Source: Streptomyces sp. MUM 203J
Lineage (GTDB): Bacteria; Actinomycetota; Actinomycetes; Streptomycetales; Streptomycetaceae
NCBI RefSeq assembly: GCF_022414595.1
Contig: NZ_JADWYO010000006.1
Coordinates: forward strand, 1-64,000
Direction of reading: 5' to 3'
DNA length: 64,000 bases
The notes below the pieces were generated by a model, which was not told the DNA's origin, made no database searches, and worked only from the letters and a program-made list of their open reading frames with translations. This document shows positions 20,033 through 28,634 of the stretch, piece after piece. The position numbers and the translations under genes were made by a program. Positions within the stretch are counted from its first letter, which is position 1; each line of letters starts with the position of its first letter.

Positions 20033-20388
20033 GTAAGAGACCTCACGTCGGGGACAGGGCTGTCGCAGGCATGCCGGAACCAAGGCCGGGGTGACCCGGG
20101 ATCTCGGGGGAGTGGCGTGCCAGGGGCGCTGCGGCGGACCTTCGCGGTGCCGTCGTTGCCCGGCGACGTCCACCAGACAACCAGGCCGGGCGGCCCGGTG
20201 CAACGACCCCCAGTACGAGGCGGGACCGGAGAACGGGGGTGCGCCCCCGCGCCCCCGCGCGGTGCCGACCTAGGGTATACAGGGCAAAACGGGCTGTCGG
20301 AGGGGTCCCGGTGGCCTCCTAAGCCGCCTCGTATGTGACGTGGGTCGCGTGGGGTGCCTCACCGCCAGGAGGGTCGAAAAGGGGTGTT
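20033..20388. other. 356-base region upstream of the transglycosylase-like gene
   Basis: No gene is seen. On the minus strand TTGCAC and TTGTCT spaced by 17 bases (around 20165-20200) are a weak promoter candidate. I looked for a c-di-AMP (ydaO) riboswitch, common before wall hydrolases in Streptomyces, and did not find its conserved core. Confidence 0.4.
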
Positions 20389-21264
20389 TCAGGGTCTTTC
20401 CGGGCCTTCGAATGTGACCTGGGCCTCGAAGGCCGCCCGGCGAGTGGCCCGCCTCAGCGCCTTCAGCACCGTCGATCCGATGGTGAGCGTCAGCACCACC
20501 GTCAGCGCCGCCCGTCCCGCGTCCCAGCCCATCGACGTCGCCAGGCAGTACGCCGCGAAACGCACCAGGTTCTCGTGCACCGGCTCACCCGGCTGGAAGG
20601 CGATCCCGCTCCCGATGCCCTGGAGCGTCACCCAGCCGTACAGGTTCATGACCGTCCCGTACGCGAACGCCGCCACCGCCCCGTACACCGCGAGCATCAG
20701 CAGCTCGCCCCGCTCCCGCAGCCTCCCCCGGGTTCCCCGCTCCGCCCGGGCAGGGGTGCCCCCCGTGGCGCCCGGCAACAGCCCCGCCCCCATCGAGAAC
20801 CAGCCCATCGCCAGCATCTGGAACGGCATCCACGGCCCCACCCCGCCGGTCAGCAGCGCCGACGCGAAGATCGTGACCGCGCCGAGCACGAAGCCGAAGC
20901 CCGGGCCCAGGACCCGGCCGCTCAGCAGCATCAGGAAGAACATCGGTTCCAGACCCGCCGTGCCCGCCCCCAGCGGACGCAGCGCCGCGCCCACCGCCGC
21001 GAGCACGCCCAGCATCGCGACCGCCTTGGCGTCGACGCCACCGTCCGACAAGGTGGCCACGACCACCCCGATCAGCAGCGGCAGCAGCAGCGCCAGCAGC
21101 CAGGGCGCGTCCTGCGCGTGCGACGCGTGCGCCCGCGCCACCTCCGCGTCCACCAGCAGCGGCCAGCCGAACGCGAACACGCCGGTCAGACTGACGAGGA
21201 GGAGGGCGGCCACGGAACGCGGCCCGAGCCGGATGGGCCGCGCGGCCATGGGCCGGGCGGTCAC
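20389..21264 (-). CDS. ECF transporter S component (substrate-binding membrane subunit)
   Basis: A 291-residue protein with about six to seven membrane helices and a glycine-rich core (LSGRVLGPGFGFVLGAVTIFA, then FQMLAMGWFSMGAGLLPG) like ECF S components. These bind a vitamin or metal in the membrane and dock on the EcfT scaffold. It is the last gene of a five-gene minus-strand unit and its GTG overlaps the stop of the ATPase gene by 4 bases. An insert (ARAERGTRGRLRERGE) interrupts the cytoplasmic loop. The substrate is not shown by sequence; the context (barrel protein upstream) makes a corrinoid-like ligand possible. Confidence 0.75.
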   Translation of the reverse strand: MTARPMAARPIRLGPRSVAALLLVSLTGVFAFGWPLLVDAEVARAHASHAQDAPWLLALLLPLLIGVVVATLSDGGVDAKAVAMLGVLAAVGAALRPLGAGTAGLEPMFFLMLLSGRVLGPGFGFVLGAVTIFASALLTGGVGPWMPFQMLAMGWFSMGAGLLPGATGGTPARAERGTRGRLRERGELLMLAVYGAVAAFAYGTVMNLYGWVTLQGIGSGIAFQPGEPVHENLVRFAAYCLATSMGWDAGRAALTVVLTLTIGSTVLKALRRATRRAAFEAQVTFEGPERP

Positions 21265-23126
21265 CGGGGAGCCTCCGCTTCGGTCAGCGCCGCCTTCACC
21301 TGCGCCACGGTGAGCCACGGCTGCGGCGCCAGCACCTTGCTGACCTGCGGGGCGAACGCCGGGGACGACACGACGACCTCGTGAGTCGGCCCGTCCGCGA
21401 CGATCTCGCCGTCCGCGAGGATCACGACCCGGTGGGCCAGCTCCGCCGCCAGCTCCACGTCGTGCGTCGCCATGAGGATCCCGTGCCCCTCCGCGGCGAG
21501 GCCCCGCAGCACCTCCACCAGCCGCGCCTTCGCCGCGTAGTCCAGGCCGCGGGTCGGCTCGTCCAGCAGGAGCAGCCGGGGCCGGCCCGTCAGCACGACC
21601 GCCAGCGCCAGCGCCAGTCGCTGCCCCTCGGACAGGTCCCGCGGATGTGTCCCGTCCGGTACGCCCGGGAGCAGCCCGGCCACCAGCTCCCGGCACGACC
21701 CGGGGGCAGCGCCCGCGTCGGTGTCGGCCGCGCCGCACTCCGCCGCCACGGTGTCCGCGTACAGCAGGTCACGGGGCTCCTGCGGCACGAGGCCCACCTG
21801 CCGGATCAGTTCCCGCGGGGGTGTCCTGTGCGGGTCCCGCCCCGCCACGAGGACCCGGCCGTTCGTGGGCGCGACCATGCCGGCGAGCGCGGCGAGCAGC
21901 GTGGACTTCCCTGCGCCGTTCCGGCCCATGAGCGCCACGGTCTCGCCTGGGACGAGTCCCAGGCCGACGCGCCGAAGCGCCTCCACCCTGCCCCGGCGCA
22001 CGCCCAGGTGGTCGACGTGCAGCAGGCCCCGGGCGGGTGGCTGTTCCGCCGTGCGCGCCGTCTCCGAGGCTCCCCGCTTCGTCTCAGCAGGGGGGACACC
22101 CGTCGCCGCAGGCGGTACGACCGCCTGCGGCGGGGTGGTGCTCCGCCACCGGAGCGGCCACCGGCGGCGACGGCCCCCGGACTCGCCGCCTTCCGCTGCG
22201 GGCGGTCGTTGGGCCGGGGTCACGGGCGCCTCCGCCGCGAGAGCGGAGCCGGAGGTCCGGGGGAACGCGGGCATGGCGGCCGACCCGCCGGGGGACACCA
22301 CGGCCACGGTCCCGGCCAGCCGTTCCCGCAGCACCCCCGCCCGCCGCCGCGCGTCCCGGACCGTGAGGGCCGGCGGGGCCCACCCCGCCACCCGGGAGAG
22401 CCCGACCACCGGGGGGTACACGGGGGACACCGCCATGACCTCGGCGGGCGGGCCCACGGCCAAGGGCGCCCCGCGCGCGCCCAGCAGCGCGACCCGGTCC
22501 GCGTACTGGACCACCCGTTCCAGCCGGTGCTCGGCCATCAGCACCGTCGTGCCCAGGTCGTGCACGAGCCGCTGCAGCACGGCCAGCACCTCTTCCGCCG
22601 CACCCGGATCGAGCGCCGAGGTCGGCTCGTCCAGCACCAGCACCTTCGGGTGCGCGGCCAGCACGGACCCGATCGCCACCCGCTGCCGCTGGCCCCCCGA
22701 CAGCGTCGCGATCGGCCGGTCCCGCAGCTCCGCCAGGCCCAGCAGGTCCAGCGTCTCCTCCACCCGCCGCCGCATGACGTCCGGCGGCAGGCCCAGCGAC
22801 TCCATCCCGTACGCCAGCTCGTCCTCCACCACGTCCGTGACGAAGTGCGCCAGCGGGTCCTGCCCCACCGTGCCGACCACGTCGGCCAGTTCACGCGGCC
22901 GGTGCGTCCGGGTGTCGCGCCCGTCGACCGTGACCCGTCCCCGCAGCGTGCCGCCCGTGAAGTGCGGCACCAGTCCCGACACCGCGCCCAGCAGCGTCGA
23001 CTTGCCGACCCCGGACGGACCCACCAGCAGCACCAGTTCGCCCTCGGGGACCGTCAGGTCCACGTGCTCCAGGGCCGGCGCGCCTGCGTCGGCGTACGTC
23101 ACCGACACGTTCTCGAACCTGATCAC
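21261..23126 (-). CDS. fused double ECF/ABC ATPase
   Basis: A 621-residue protein with two complete nucleotide-binding domains in one chain, corresponding to EcfA and EcfA'. Domain 1 (residues 1-240) has Walker A GPSGVGKST, signature LSGGQRQRVAIG and Walker B VLVLDEPTSALDP. Domain 2 (about 365-600) has Walker A GRNGAGKST, an altered signature LSEGQRLALALA, and Walker B LLLLDEPTRGLDYA. A Pro/Arg/Glu-rich linker of about 100 residues joins them. Its GTG overlaps the EcfT-like gene's stop by 4 bases. Both catalytic sets look intact, apart from the signature change G to E in domain 2. Confidence 0.9.
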   Translation of the reverse strand: MIRFENVSVTYADAGAPALEHVDLTVPEGELVLLVGPSGVGKSTLLGAVSGLVPHFTGGTLRGRVTVDGRDTRTHRPRELADVVGTVGQDPLAHFVTDVVEDELAYGMESLGLPPDVMRRRVEETLDLLGLAELRDRPIATLSGGQRQRVAIGSVLAAHPKVLVLDEPTSALDPGAAEEVLAVLQRLVHDLGTTVLMAEHRLERVVQYADRVALLGARGAPLAVGPPAEVMAVSPVYPPVVGLSRVAGWAPPALTVRDARRRAGVLRERLAGTVAVVSPGGSAAMPAFPRTSGSALAAEAPVTPAQRPPAAEGGESGGRRRRWPLRWRSTTPPQAVVPPAATGVPPAETKRGASETARTAEQPPARGLLHVDHLGVRRGRVEALRRVGLGLVPGETVALMGRNGAGKSTLLAALAGMVAPTNGRVLVAGRDPHRTPPRELIRQVGLVPQEPRDLLYADTVAAECGAADTDAGAAPGSCRELVAGLLPGVPDGTHPRDLSEGQRLALALAVVLTGRPRLLLLDEPTRGLDYAAKARLVEVLRGLAAEGHGILMATHDVELAAELAHRVVILADGEIVADGPTHEVVVSSPAFAPQVSKVLAPQPWLTVAQVKAALTEAEAPR

Positions 23127-24238
23127 ACACCCTCCTCGGGAACGGGCGGCGGTACCGGCGCCACGAACGCGGGAACCAGCCCCACCAGTACGGACAGCGC
23201 CGGCCACACCGGCAGCTCCGGGGCCACCAGCGGCGCGACCCCCGGACGCAGCGCCCCGGAGTCGTACGAGACCGCCCAGATCATCAGCGCGCCGACCGCG
23301 ATCCCCGACCCGGCGACCAGCCACGCCCGCACACCCCACCGGTCGGGCCGGTACCGGGTCCGCACCGATCGGCGACCGCCCAGCCACAGTCCCGCGAGGG
23401 CCGCCACGAGCCCGACGCCCACCAGCGGCAGCCCGTACCCGGCGCCCTCCGCCGCCACCAGGCCGTACGCACCGGCGCAGATCCCCAGCAGCCCGCCCAG
23501 CGTCAGGACGTTCGTCAGCCGCCGCACGGCCGCCGGCACCGCGGCCGTGCGGCCGTACCCGCGCGCGTCCATCGAGGCGGCCACCGCCACCGACCGCTCC
23601 AGCGCGCCCTCCAGCACCGGCAGCCCGATCTGGAGGACCGCCCGCACGCCGCCCGTCGGCCGCCCGCGCAGCCTTCGCGCGGTGCGCAGCCGGGCCACGT
23701 CGGCCACCATGGCCGGCGCGAACGTCATCGCGACGACCACGGCGACCCCCGCCTCGTACAGCGCGCCCGGCAGCGACTTGAGCAGCCGCGCGGGGTCGGC
23801 GAGCGCGTTGGCGGCGCCGACGCAGATCAGCAGCGTCGCCAGCTTCGCCCCGTCGTAGAGCGCGAACACCACCTGTTCCGCTGTCACCCGGCCGCCGATC
23901 CGCAGTCCCTGCATCCACGCCGGCAGCGGCAGCTCGGGCAGCGTGAACAGCACATGCGTGCCCGGGATCGGGGAGCCGAGCGCCACCGAGAACACCAGCC
24001 GCACCGCGATCACGGCCAGGCCCAGCTTCACGAACATCCCGTACGAGCGGGCCCACGGCGCGTCCGCCGACCTGCGGGCCGCCACCACGTACCCGGCCAC
24101 GCCCACCAGCAGGCCCAGCAGCAGCGGGTTGGTGGTGCGGGACGCAGCGACGGCGAGTCCCAGCGCCCACAGCCACCAGGCGCCCGCGGGCACGGCATTG
24201 GACCGGTGCGCCTCAGGCGCCCGCCACCAGGTGCTCAC
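23123..24238 (-). CDS. EcfT/CbiQ-like transmembrane scaffold protein
   Basis: A 371-residue membrane protein. The first 270 residues match the EcfT/CbiQ family: RSADAPWARSYGMFVKLGLA, then the conserved coupling-helix region (ARRLRGRPTGGV and SMDARGYGR, corresponding to the two A-R-G motifs that contact the ATPases). The C-terminal 100 residues add further helices of unknown role (GLWLGGRRSVRTRYRPDRWG and on). It overlaps neighbours on both sides by 4 bases (GTGA), so translation is coupled through the operon. Confidence 0.85.
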   Translation of the reverse strand: MSTWWRAPEAHRSNAVPAGAWWLWALGLAVAASRTTNPLLLGLLVGVAGYVVAARRSADAPWARSYGMFVKLGLAVIAVRLVFSVALGSPIPGTHVLFTLPELPLPAWMQGLRIGGRVTAEQVVFALYDGAKLATLLICVGAANALADPARLLKSLPGALYEAGVAVVVAMTFAPAMVADVARLRTARRLRGRPTGGVRAVLQIGLPVLEGALERSVAVAASMDARGYGRTAAVPAAVRRLTNVLTLGGLLGICAGAYGLVAAEGAGYGLPLVGVGLVAALAGLWLGGRRSVRTRYRPDRWGVRAWLVAGSGIAVGALMIWAVSYDSGALRPGVAPLVAPELPVWPALSVLVGLVPAFVAPVPPPVPEEGV

Positions 24239-24921
24239 CGGTGCCCGCGCCGCCGGGCCCGTACGACCGCGGCCACACCCAGCGCCAGGACGGCGCCCAG
24301 TCCGGCGAGCACACCGACGGAGGGCCCGCTGCCCGGCCCGGGTTCCTCGGCGGCGGGGGCGGGTGCGGACGCGGGAGCGCTCGGTGGGGGAGCGGCCGCC
24401 GCCACCTGTTCCCCGCAGCCCTCCTCCGGATACCCCGCGATGGCGCACAGCAGGGCCTGGCTGTTGTAGCGCAGCGGCGCGGCGACCGCGGCCAGCGCGT
24501 CCGCGCCGCTCGCGTCCGGCCGTACCCGGGCGCAGGCGGTGCGTGGCGCGGGCGGGGTCTCCCCGGCGGGTGCGTCGGCCGGGACGCCGAAGTCGAGGAC
24601 CAGCCCGACCCGCTTGGTGCCGTCCTTCGCGGGCGTACCGTCGCAGATCGCGGCGAAGTCGGGCGCCCGGCGCGGCTGGTGGGCGTCCGAGCTGTCGGCG
24701 CTCACCGCGAAGCGGTAGCCGTGTACGTCCCCGTCGGCGGGCCGTGCCGTGGCCGGGCCCTGGGTGGCATACGTCCAGGCCCCGTCGCCGCTCTCCCAGA
24801 AGGACCAGTAGCGGTACCCGGAGGTCTCGCCCCCGTGTGCGGGACCGGCGGCGAGGAGACCGAGCAGGACGGCGCACACGGCGGCGAGCCCCCGCGCGGG
24901 AAGATGGGTTCCGGCGCTCAC
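24235..24921 (-). CDS. secreted, membrane-anchored SCO2322-like protein
   Basis: A 228-residue protein with a signal peptide (GLAAVCAVLLGLLAAGPAHG), a compact exported domain starting SGYRYWSFWESGDGAWTYAT, a Pro/Ala linker, and a C-terminal helix plus basic tail (GVLAGLGAVLALGVAAVVRA then RRRGHR). It therefore sits on the outer face of the membrane. Two Cys pairs (AAICDG/TACARV and LLCAIA/EGCGEQ) could form disulfides. I recall the SYRYWSFW opening from the SCO2322 family, named but uncharacterised. Its place in an ECF transporter operon suggests help in ligand capture or hand-over. Confidence 0.75.
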   Translation of the reverse strand: MSAGTHLPARGLAAVCAVLLGLLAAGPAHGGETSGYRYWSFWESGDGAWTYATQGPATARPADGDVHGYRFAVSADSSDAHQPRRAPDFAAICDGTPAKDGTKRVGLVLDFGVPADAPAGETPPAPRTACARVRPDASGADALAAVAAPLRYNSQALLCAIAGYPEEGCGEQVAAAAPPPSAPASAPAPAAEEPGPGSGPSVGVLAGLGAVLALGVAAVVRARRRGHR

Positions 24922-24949
24922 GACAGCTGCGTCTTCTTCTTGCTTCTTC

Positions 24950-26221
24950 TTACTTCTTCTTGCCGCGTCCGCGTCCGCTCAGCAGGAAGCCGATCCCGAT
25001 GCCGGCGAGCAGGAACGAACCGATGGTCAGCCAGAAGCCGACCCCGGCGTTCTCGTCCTCCTGGGCCTTCTTCCCGGACTCCGCCTTCGCGGCGGCCCGC
25101 TGCTCCGGCGTGGACGCGGGCTTCGGCCCGGTGGCGTTCAGCGCCTGTACGAGGTCGGTGCCGCCGAAGTCCCGGGGGTCCGCACCGGAGGCGCGGGCGG
25201 CGAGCACGAGCTTCGCGTAGGCGGCGGGCCCCCCGTCCTCGGCCCAGGCCGGGCCCTGCTTCTCCAGGAAGGCGACAGCGCCGGCCGCCTTGTCGCCGTG
25301 CCCGGCGGCGCTCAGCGCGACGACGGCGTCGGCGGTGCCGCCGATGTCCGGCTGGTCGGCAGGGGCTTCGGAGCCCGCCATGGGCGGCAGCAGGAGGTGA
25401 CCCCGGGTGCCGAGGGCGGAGACCAGGTGGGCGGCGCCGTTGCGGGCGGCCCGCTCGACGGCGGGCTTGTCCGCGTCCTCGCAGCTCGGCTCCTGGTAGG
25501 GCTTGACGCCCTTGCTGAGCAGGTGCTTGCCGAGGCCGCCGAGCACGGCACCGGCCGTGGCGTATTCGTTGGGCTTCAGTTCGCCCTTCTCTCCGGGCTG
25601 GGAGACGAAGGCGCCGGGGCCGTCCTTGGCGGAGCAGGGGATCGCGAAGGTGAGCAGCGCGTCGTACGGGGTCTTGCCGTCGGCCGACTTCACCTCGCCG
25701 GGCTGTTCACCGGTCGCGGCGAGGGCGCCGACGGCGAGGGCGGTGGAGTTGGCGTCGCTGGGGAAGCCGGGGTTGTAGCCCCAGCCGCCGTCCTTGTTCT
25801 GGCTGCCGCGCAGCCAGCCCTTCGCGGACTCCATGGCCTTGGCGGTCCTGTCCTCGTGGCTGTCGACACCGCGCAGGGCCTGGAGGGCGAGGGCGGTGGC
25901 GTTGCTGTCGAGGGGCAGGTCGGCGGCGCAGGGGGCGGAGGTGTCGGCGCGGTAGGAGGGGAAGGCGCCGTTGTCGCACTGCTGGGCGAGCAGCCAGCCG
26001 ACGGCCTCCTCGGCGGGCTCGACACCCGCGGCCTGCTGGGCCAGGAAGGCCATCGACTGGCGGTAGACACCGTCGAACGCCGGGTCCTTCGTGCCGTACA
26101 GGGCCGGGGCGGGCTGCGCGGGCTTGGGGGAGGCGTCGGCGTGGGCGACGACGGGAGTGCCCGCGACGAGCGAGGCGCCGACGACGAGGGCCGCGGCGAC
26201 GCGGCGGCGGGCGGTGTTCAT
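24950..26221 (-). CDS. surface-anchored alpha/alpha-barrel (prenyltransferase-repeat) protein
   Basis: A 423-residue protein with a signal peptide (MNTARRRVAAALVVGASLVA to AHA) and a C-terminal membrane anchor (FWLTIGSFLLAGIGIGFLLSG then a basic tail). Between them are repeats typical of alpha6/alpha6 barrels: AVGWLLAQQCDNGAFPSYRA, SAKGWLRGSQNKDGGWGYN and SATALAVGALAA-like segments. The prenyltransferase/terpene-cyclase fold is shared by transcobalamin and intrinsic factor, whose barrel binds B12. It is the first gene of the ECF operon, so I infer an external ligand receptor rather than a cyclase; the DxDD acid motif of cyclases is absent. Confidence 0.75.
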   Translation of the reverse strand: MNTARRRVAAALVVGASLVAGTPVVAHADASPKPAQPAPALYGTKDPAFDGVYRQSMAFLAQQAAGVEPAEEAVGWLLAQQCDNGAFPSYRADTSAPCAADLPLDSNATALALQALRGVDSHEDRTAKAMESAKGWLRGSQNKDGGWGYNPGFPSDANSTALAVGALAATGEQPGEVKSADGKTPYDALLTFAIPCSAKDGPGAFVSQPGEKGELKPNEYATAGAVLGGLGKHLLSKGVKPYQEPSCEDADKPAVERAARNGAAHLVSALGTRGHLLLPPMAGSEAPADQPDIGGTADAVVALSAAGHGDKAAGAVAFLEKQGPAWAEDGGPAAYAKLVLAARASGADPRDFGGTDLVQALNATGPKPASTPEQRAAAKAESGKKAQEDENAGVGFWLTIGSFLLAGIGIGFLLSGRGRGKKK

Positions 26222-26295
26222 GGAGGCTTTCCCTTGCGTGGGCGTGAGACGACGCGGTCACTTTACCCGCGGGTCAGTTCGAGGACGCTTCCCCC

Positions 26296-26316
26296 ACCCG
26301 GCCGGAGGGGCCGGGT
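26296..26316 (-). terminator. hairpin terminator after the TetR gene
   Basis: ACCCGGCC and GGCCGGGT pair around a 5-base loop, about 80 bases beyond the minus-strand TetR stop and before the ECF operon. Read on the minus strand it isolates the two units. Confidence 0.55.
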
Positions 26317-26398
26317 TTCGGCCGGGGGCCGCGGCGGAGCCTCCACGCGGCCGAGCCGGCGGACCCGACACGGCCGGGAAGGGCGAGGGAGGGAGCCG

Positions 26399-26989
26399 TC
26401 AGGAGATCAGGCGGCACGCGGTCTCCACGTCCACGCGGACCTGCGCGATCGACGCGCGGCCCGAGAGCCAGGTGATGAGCGCCGCATGCCACGTGTGCTC
26501 GATCACCCGGACCGCCGCGAGCTGCTCGGCGGACGGCTCCGCCACCCCCATCGCGTCCAGGATGATCGCCGTCGTCCGCCGCGACACCGAGTCGACCTCG
26601 CTGCTGACACTGCGGTCCGCGAAGATCATCGCCCGGACCATCGCGTCGGCCAGCTGAGGCTCCCGCTGCAACGCGTGGAACGCGCGCATCAGCGTCTCGG
26701 CCACCCGTTCCGCCGGGCTCTCCCCGGGCGGCGGGCGCTTGCGGAGCGTCGCGTGGAGCCCGTCGAGCTGGTCCTGCATGGTCGCGACCAGCAGGTGGAT
26801 CTTGGACGGGAAGTAGCGGTACAGCGTGCCCAGCGCCACCTCCGCCTCCTCCGCGACCTCTCTCATCTGGACCGCGTCGAAGCCCCCGCGGGCCGCGAGC
26901 CGCGCGCTGGCCTGGAGGATCCGGCGGCGGCGCGCGGCCTGCCGCTCGGTGAGGGCGGGTGGCATCACCCGGCTGCCGTCCGCTGTCAT
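26399..26989 (-). CDS. TetR-family regulator resembling KstR
   Basis: A 196-residue TetR repressor. The DNA-binding head is RRRRILQASARLAARGGFDA and VQMREVAEEAEVALGTLYRYFPSKIHLL; both the VQMR and LYRYFPSK segments are close to mycobacterial KstR, the cholesterol-catabolism repressor that responds to sterol CoA thioesters. The C-terminal half (LADAMVRAMIFADRSVSSEVD, EHTWHAALITWLSGRAS) also resembles KstR. A perfect KstR-type operator lies 129 bases upstream. Neighbours are glycosyl and methyl transferases rather than sterol genes, so the true regulon may be lipid or acyl-CoA related. The ATG at 26989 follows GGGGG; a longer GTG start is possible. Confidence 0.8.
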   Translation of the reverse strand: MTADGSRVMPPALTERQAARRRRILQASARLAARGGFDAVQMREVAEEAEVALGTLYRYFPSKIHLLVATMQDQLDGLHATLRKRPPPGESPAERVAETLMRAFHALQREPQLADAMVRAMIFADRSVSSEVDSVSRRTTAIILDAMGVAEPSAEQLAAVRVIEHTWHAALITWLSGRASIAQVRVDVETACRLIS

Positions 26990-27117
26990 GGGGCCCCCGT
27001 AGATCGTGCCGCACCGGCCCGTTCCCGCCGTGGCGCGAATCACCTGATCCAGCCCTTACAGCGGCGCTACCTGCCGGTAGATTCAGTGCTCCGCGAGAGA
27101 TCAAGAGCGCTCGACTC

Positions 27118-27131
27118 TGTAACTTGTTCCA
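27118..27131. promoter_or_regulatory. KstR-type operator TGTAACTTGTTCCA
   Basis: The 14-mer matches the published KstR consensus TNNAACNNGTTNNA at every defined position. It lies in the divergent region between the TetR gene and the glycosyltransferase operon, 54 bases before the GTG of the latter, and can control both. Confidence 0.65.
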
Positions 27132-27184
27132 GATTAGCGCCACCGGTTACGCTCCGCCGAAACGAACGCCGAAGGGGGCCGCGA

Positions 27185-28603
27185 GTGACCGCTGAGGCCA
27201 TGGAAACCGGCCCCCGTGCGGGCTCGGCCACCGGTGGGGGTCCCTCCCCGCTCGATCACGGCCGCGAGTCCGCGGGAGAGCGCCCTCTGCGCATCGCCCT
27301 CCTCACCTACAAGGGCAACCCGTTCTGCGGCGGCCAGGGCGTCTACGTACGGCACCTGTCCAGGGAACTGGCCCGGCTCGGCCACCACGTCGAGGTGATC
27401 GGCTCCCAGCCGTACCCGGTGCTGGACCCGGTCGACGACCGCGTGACCCTCACCGAGCTGCCCAGCCTCGACCTCTACCGGCAGCCCGACCCCTTCCGCA
27501 CGCCCGGGCGCGACGAGTACCGCGACTGGGTCGACGCGCTCGAGGTCGCCACCATGTGGACCGGCGGCTTCCCCGAGCCGCTGACCTTCAGCCTCCGCGC
27601 CCGCCGCCTGCTGGCCGCCCGCCGGGGCGACTTCGACGTCGTGCACGACAACCAGACGCTCGGCTACGGGCTCCTCGGAGGCCCCAGGGCGATCGGTGCG
27701 CCGCTGGTCACCACGGTCCATCACCCCATCACCGTCGACCGGCGACTGGAACTGGAGGCCGCCGAGGACTGGAAACGCCGCGCCTCCGTGCGCCGCTGGT
27801 ACGCCTTCACCCGCATGCAGAAGCGGGTCGCCCGACGCCTGCCGTCCGTGCTCACCGTCTCCGGCTCCTCCCGCCAGGAGATCGTCGACGACCTCGGCGT
27901 ACGGGCCGACCGCGTCCACGTCGTCCACATCGGCGCCGACACGGACCTGTGGTCCCCCGACCGTTCCATACCCGAGGTCCCCGGCCGGATCGTCACCACC
28001 TCCAGCGCCGACGTCCCCCTCAAGGGCCTGGTCTTCCTCGTCGAGGCGCTCGCCAAGCTGCGCACCGAGGTCCCCGACGCGCACCTCGTCGTCGTCGGCC
28101 GACGGGCCGAGGACGGGCCCGTCGCGCAGGCCATCGAGCGGTACGGGCTCGACGGCGCCGTGCGGTTCGTGAAGGGCGTCAGCGACCGCGAGCTGGTCGA
28201 CCTCGTGCGCGGCGCGCAGGTCGCCTGCGTCCCCTCCCTGTACGAGGGCTTCTCGCTGCCCGCCGCCGAGGCCATGGCCACCGGCACCCCGCTGGTCGCC
28301 ACCACGGGCGGTGCCATCCCGGAGGTCGCGGGTCCGGACGGCGAGACCTGCCTGGCCGTACCGCCCGGCGACGCCGGCGCCCTGGCCGCCGCGCTCGGGC
28401 GGCTCCTCGGCCCCGGGGGCGACGAACTGCGCGCCCGGCTCGGCGCGGCGGGGCGCGCCCGCGTGCTGGACAGGTTCACCTGGGCCCGCGCCGCGGAGGG
28501 CACCGCCGAGCACTACCGCGCGGCCGTCGCCGCGGCGCACGCGGGTGCACGCCCCGGGGCACCCTCCCCGGCCCCCGGCGCCCGCACCCTGTCACCCCGG
28601 TAA
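27185..28603 (+). CDS. GT4-family glycosyltransferase
   Basis: A 472-residue retaining glycosyltransferase of the GT-B fold. The N-terminal Rossmann half starts IALLTYKGNPFCGGQGVYVR (acceptor side with the G-G-x-G loop). The C-terminal donor half has VTTSSADVPLKGLVFLVEAL, VVVGRRAED and the nucleotide-sugar motif PSLYEGFSLPAAEAMATGTP (E-x7-E). The first 35 residues and the last 20 are disordered. GAAGGGGG precedes the GTG. It is first in a three-gene unit with a methyltransferase and a barrel protein, under a promoter with a KstR-like site. Product unknown; a methylated glycolipid or polysaccharide is plausible. Confidence 0.85.
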   Translation: MTAEAMETGPRAGSATGGGPSPLDHGRESAGERPLRIALLTYKGNPFCGGQGVYVRHLSRELARLGHHVEVIGSQPYPVLDPVDDRVTLTELPSLDLYRQPDPFRTPGRDEYRDWVDALEVATMWTGGFPEPLTFSLRARRLLAARRGDFDVVHDNQTLGYGLLGGPRAIGAPLVTTVHHPITVDRRLELEAAEDWKRRASVRRWYAFTRMQKRVARRLPSVLTVSGSSRQEIVDDLGVRADRVHVVHIGADTDLWSPDRSIPEVPGRIVTTSSADVPLKGLVFLVEALAKLRTEVPDAHLVVVGRRAEDGPVAQAIERYGLDGAVRFVKGVSDRELVDLVRGAQVACVPSLYEGFSLPAAEAMATGTPLVATTGGAIPEVAGPDGETCLAVPPGDAGALAAALGRLLGPGGDELRARLGAAGRARVLDRFTWARAAEGTAEHYRAAVAAAHAGARPGAPSPAPGARTLSPR

Positions 28604-28634
28604 CCCCGACCCACCCCGAAAGCAGGCCGTCCCC

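Noticed and set aside
20033..20290. c-di-AMP (ydaO) riboswitch before the transglycosylase-like gene
   Set aside because: Only a short GACAGCC-like match is present; the conserved core and pseudoknot sequences are missing.
26222..26398. Cobalamin riboswitch before the ECF operon
   Set aside because: The gap is under 180 bases, includes the TetR terminator, and no B12-box-like sequence is seen.
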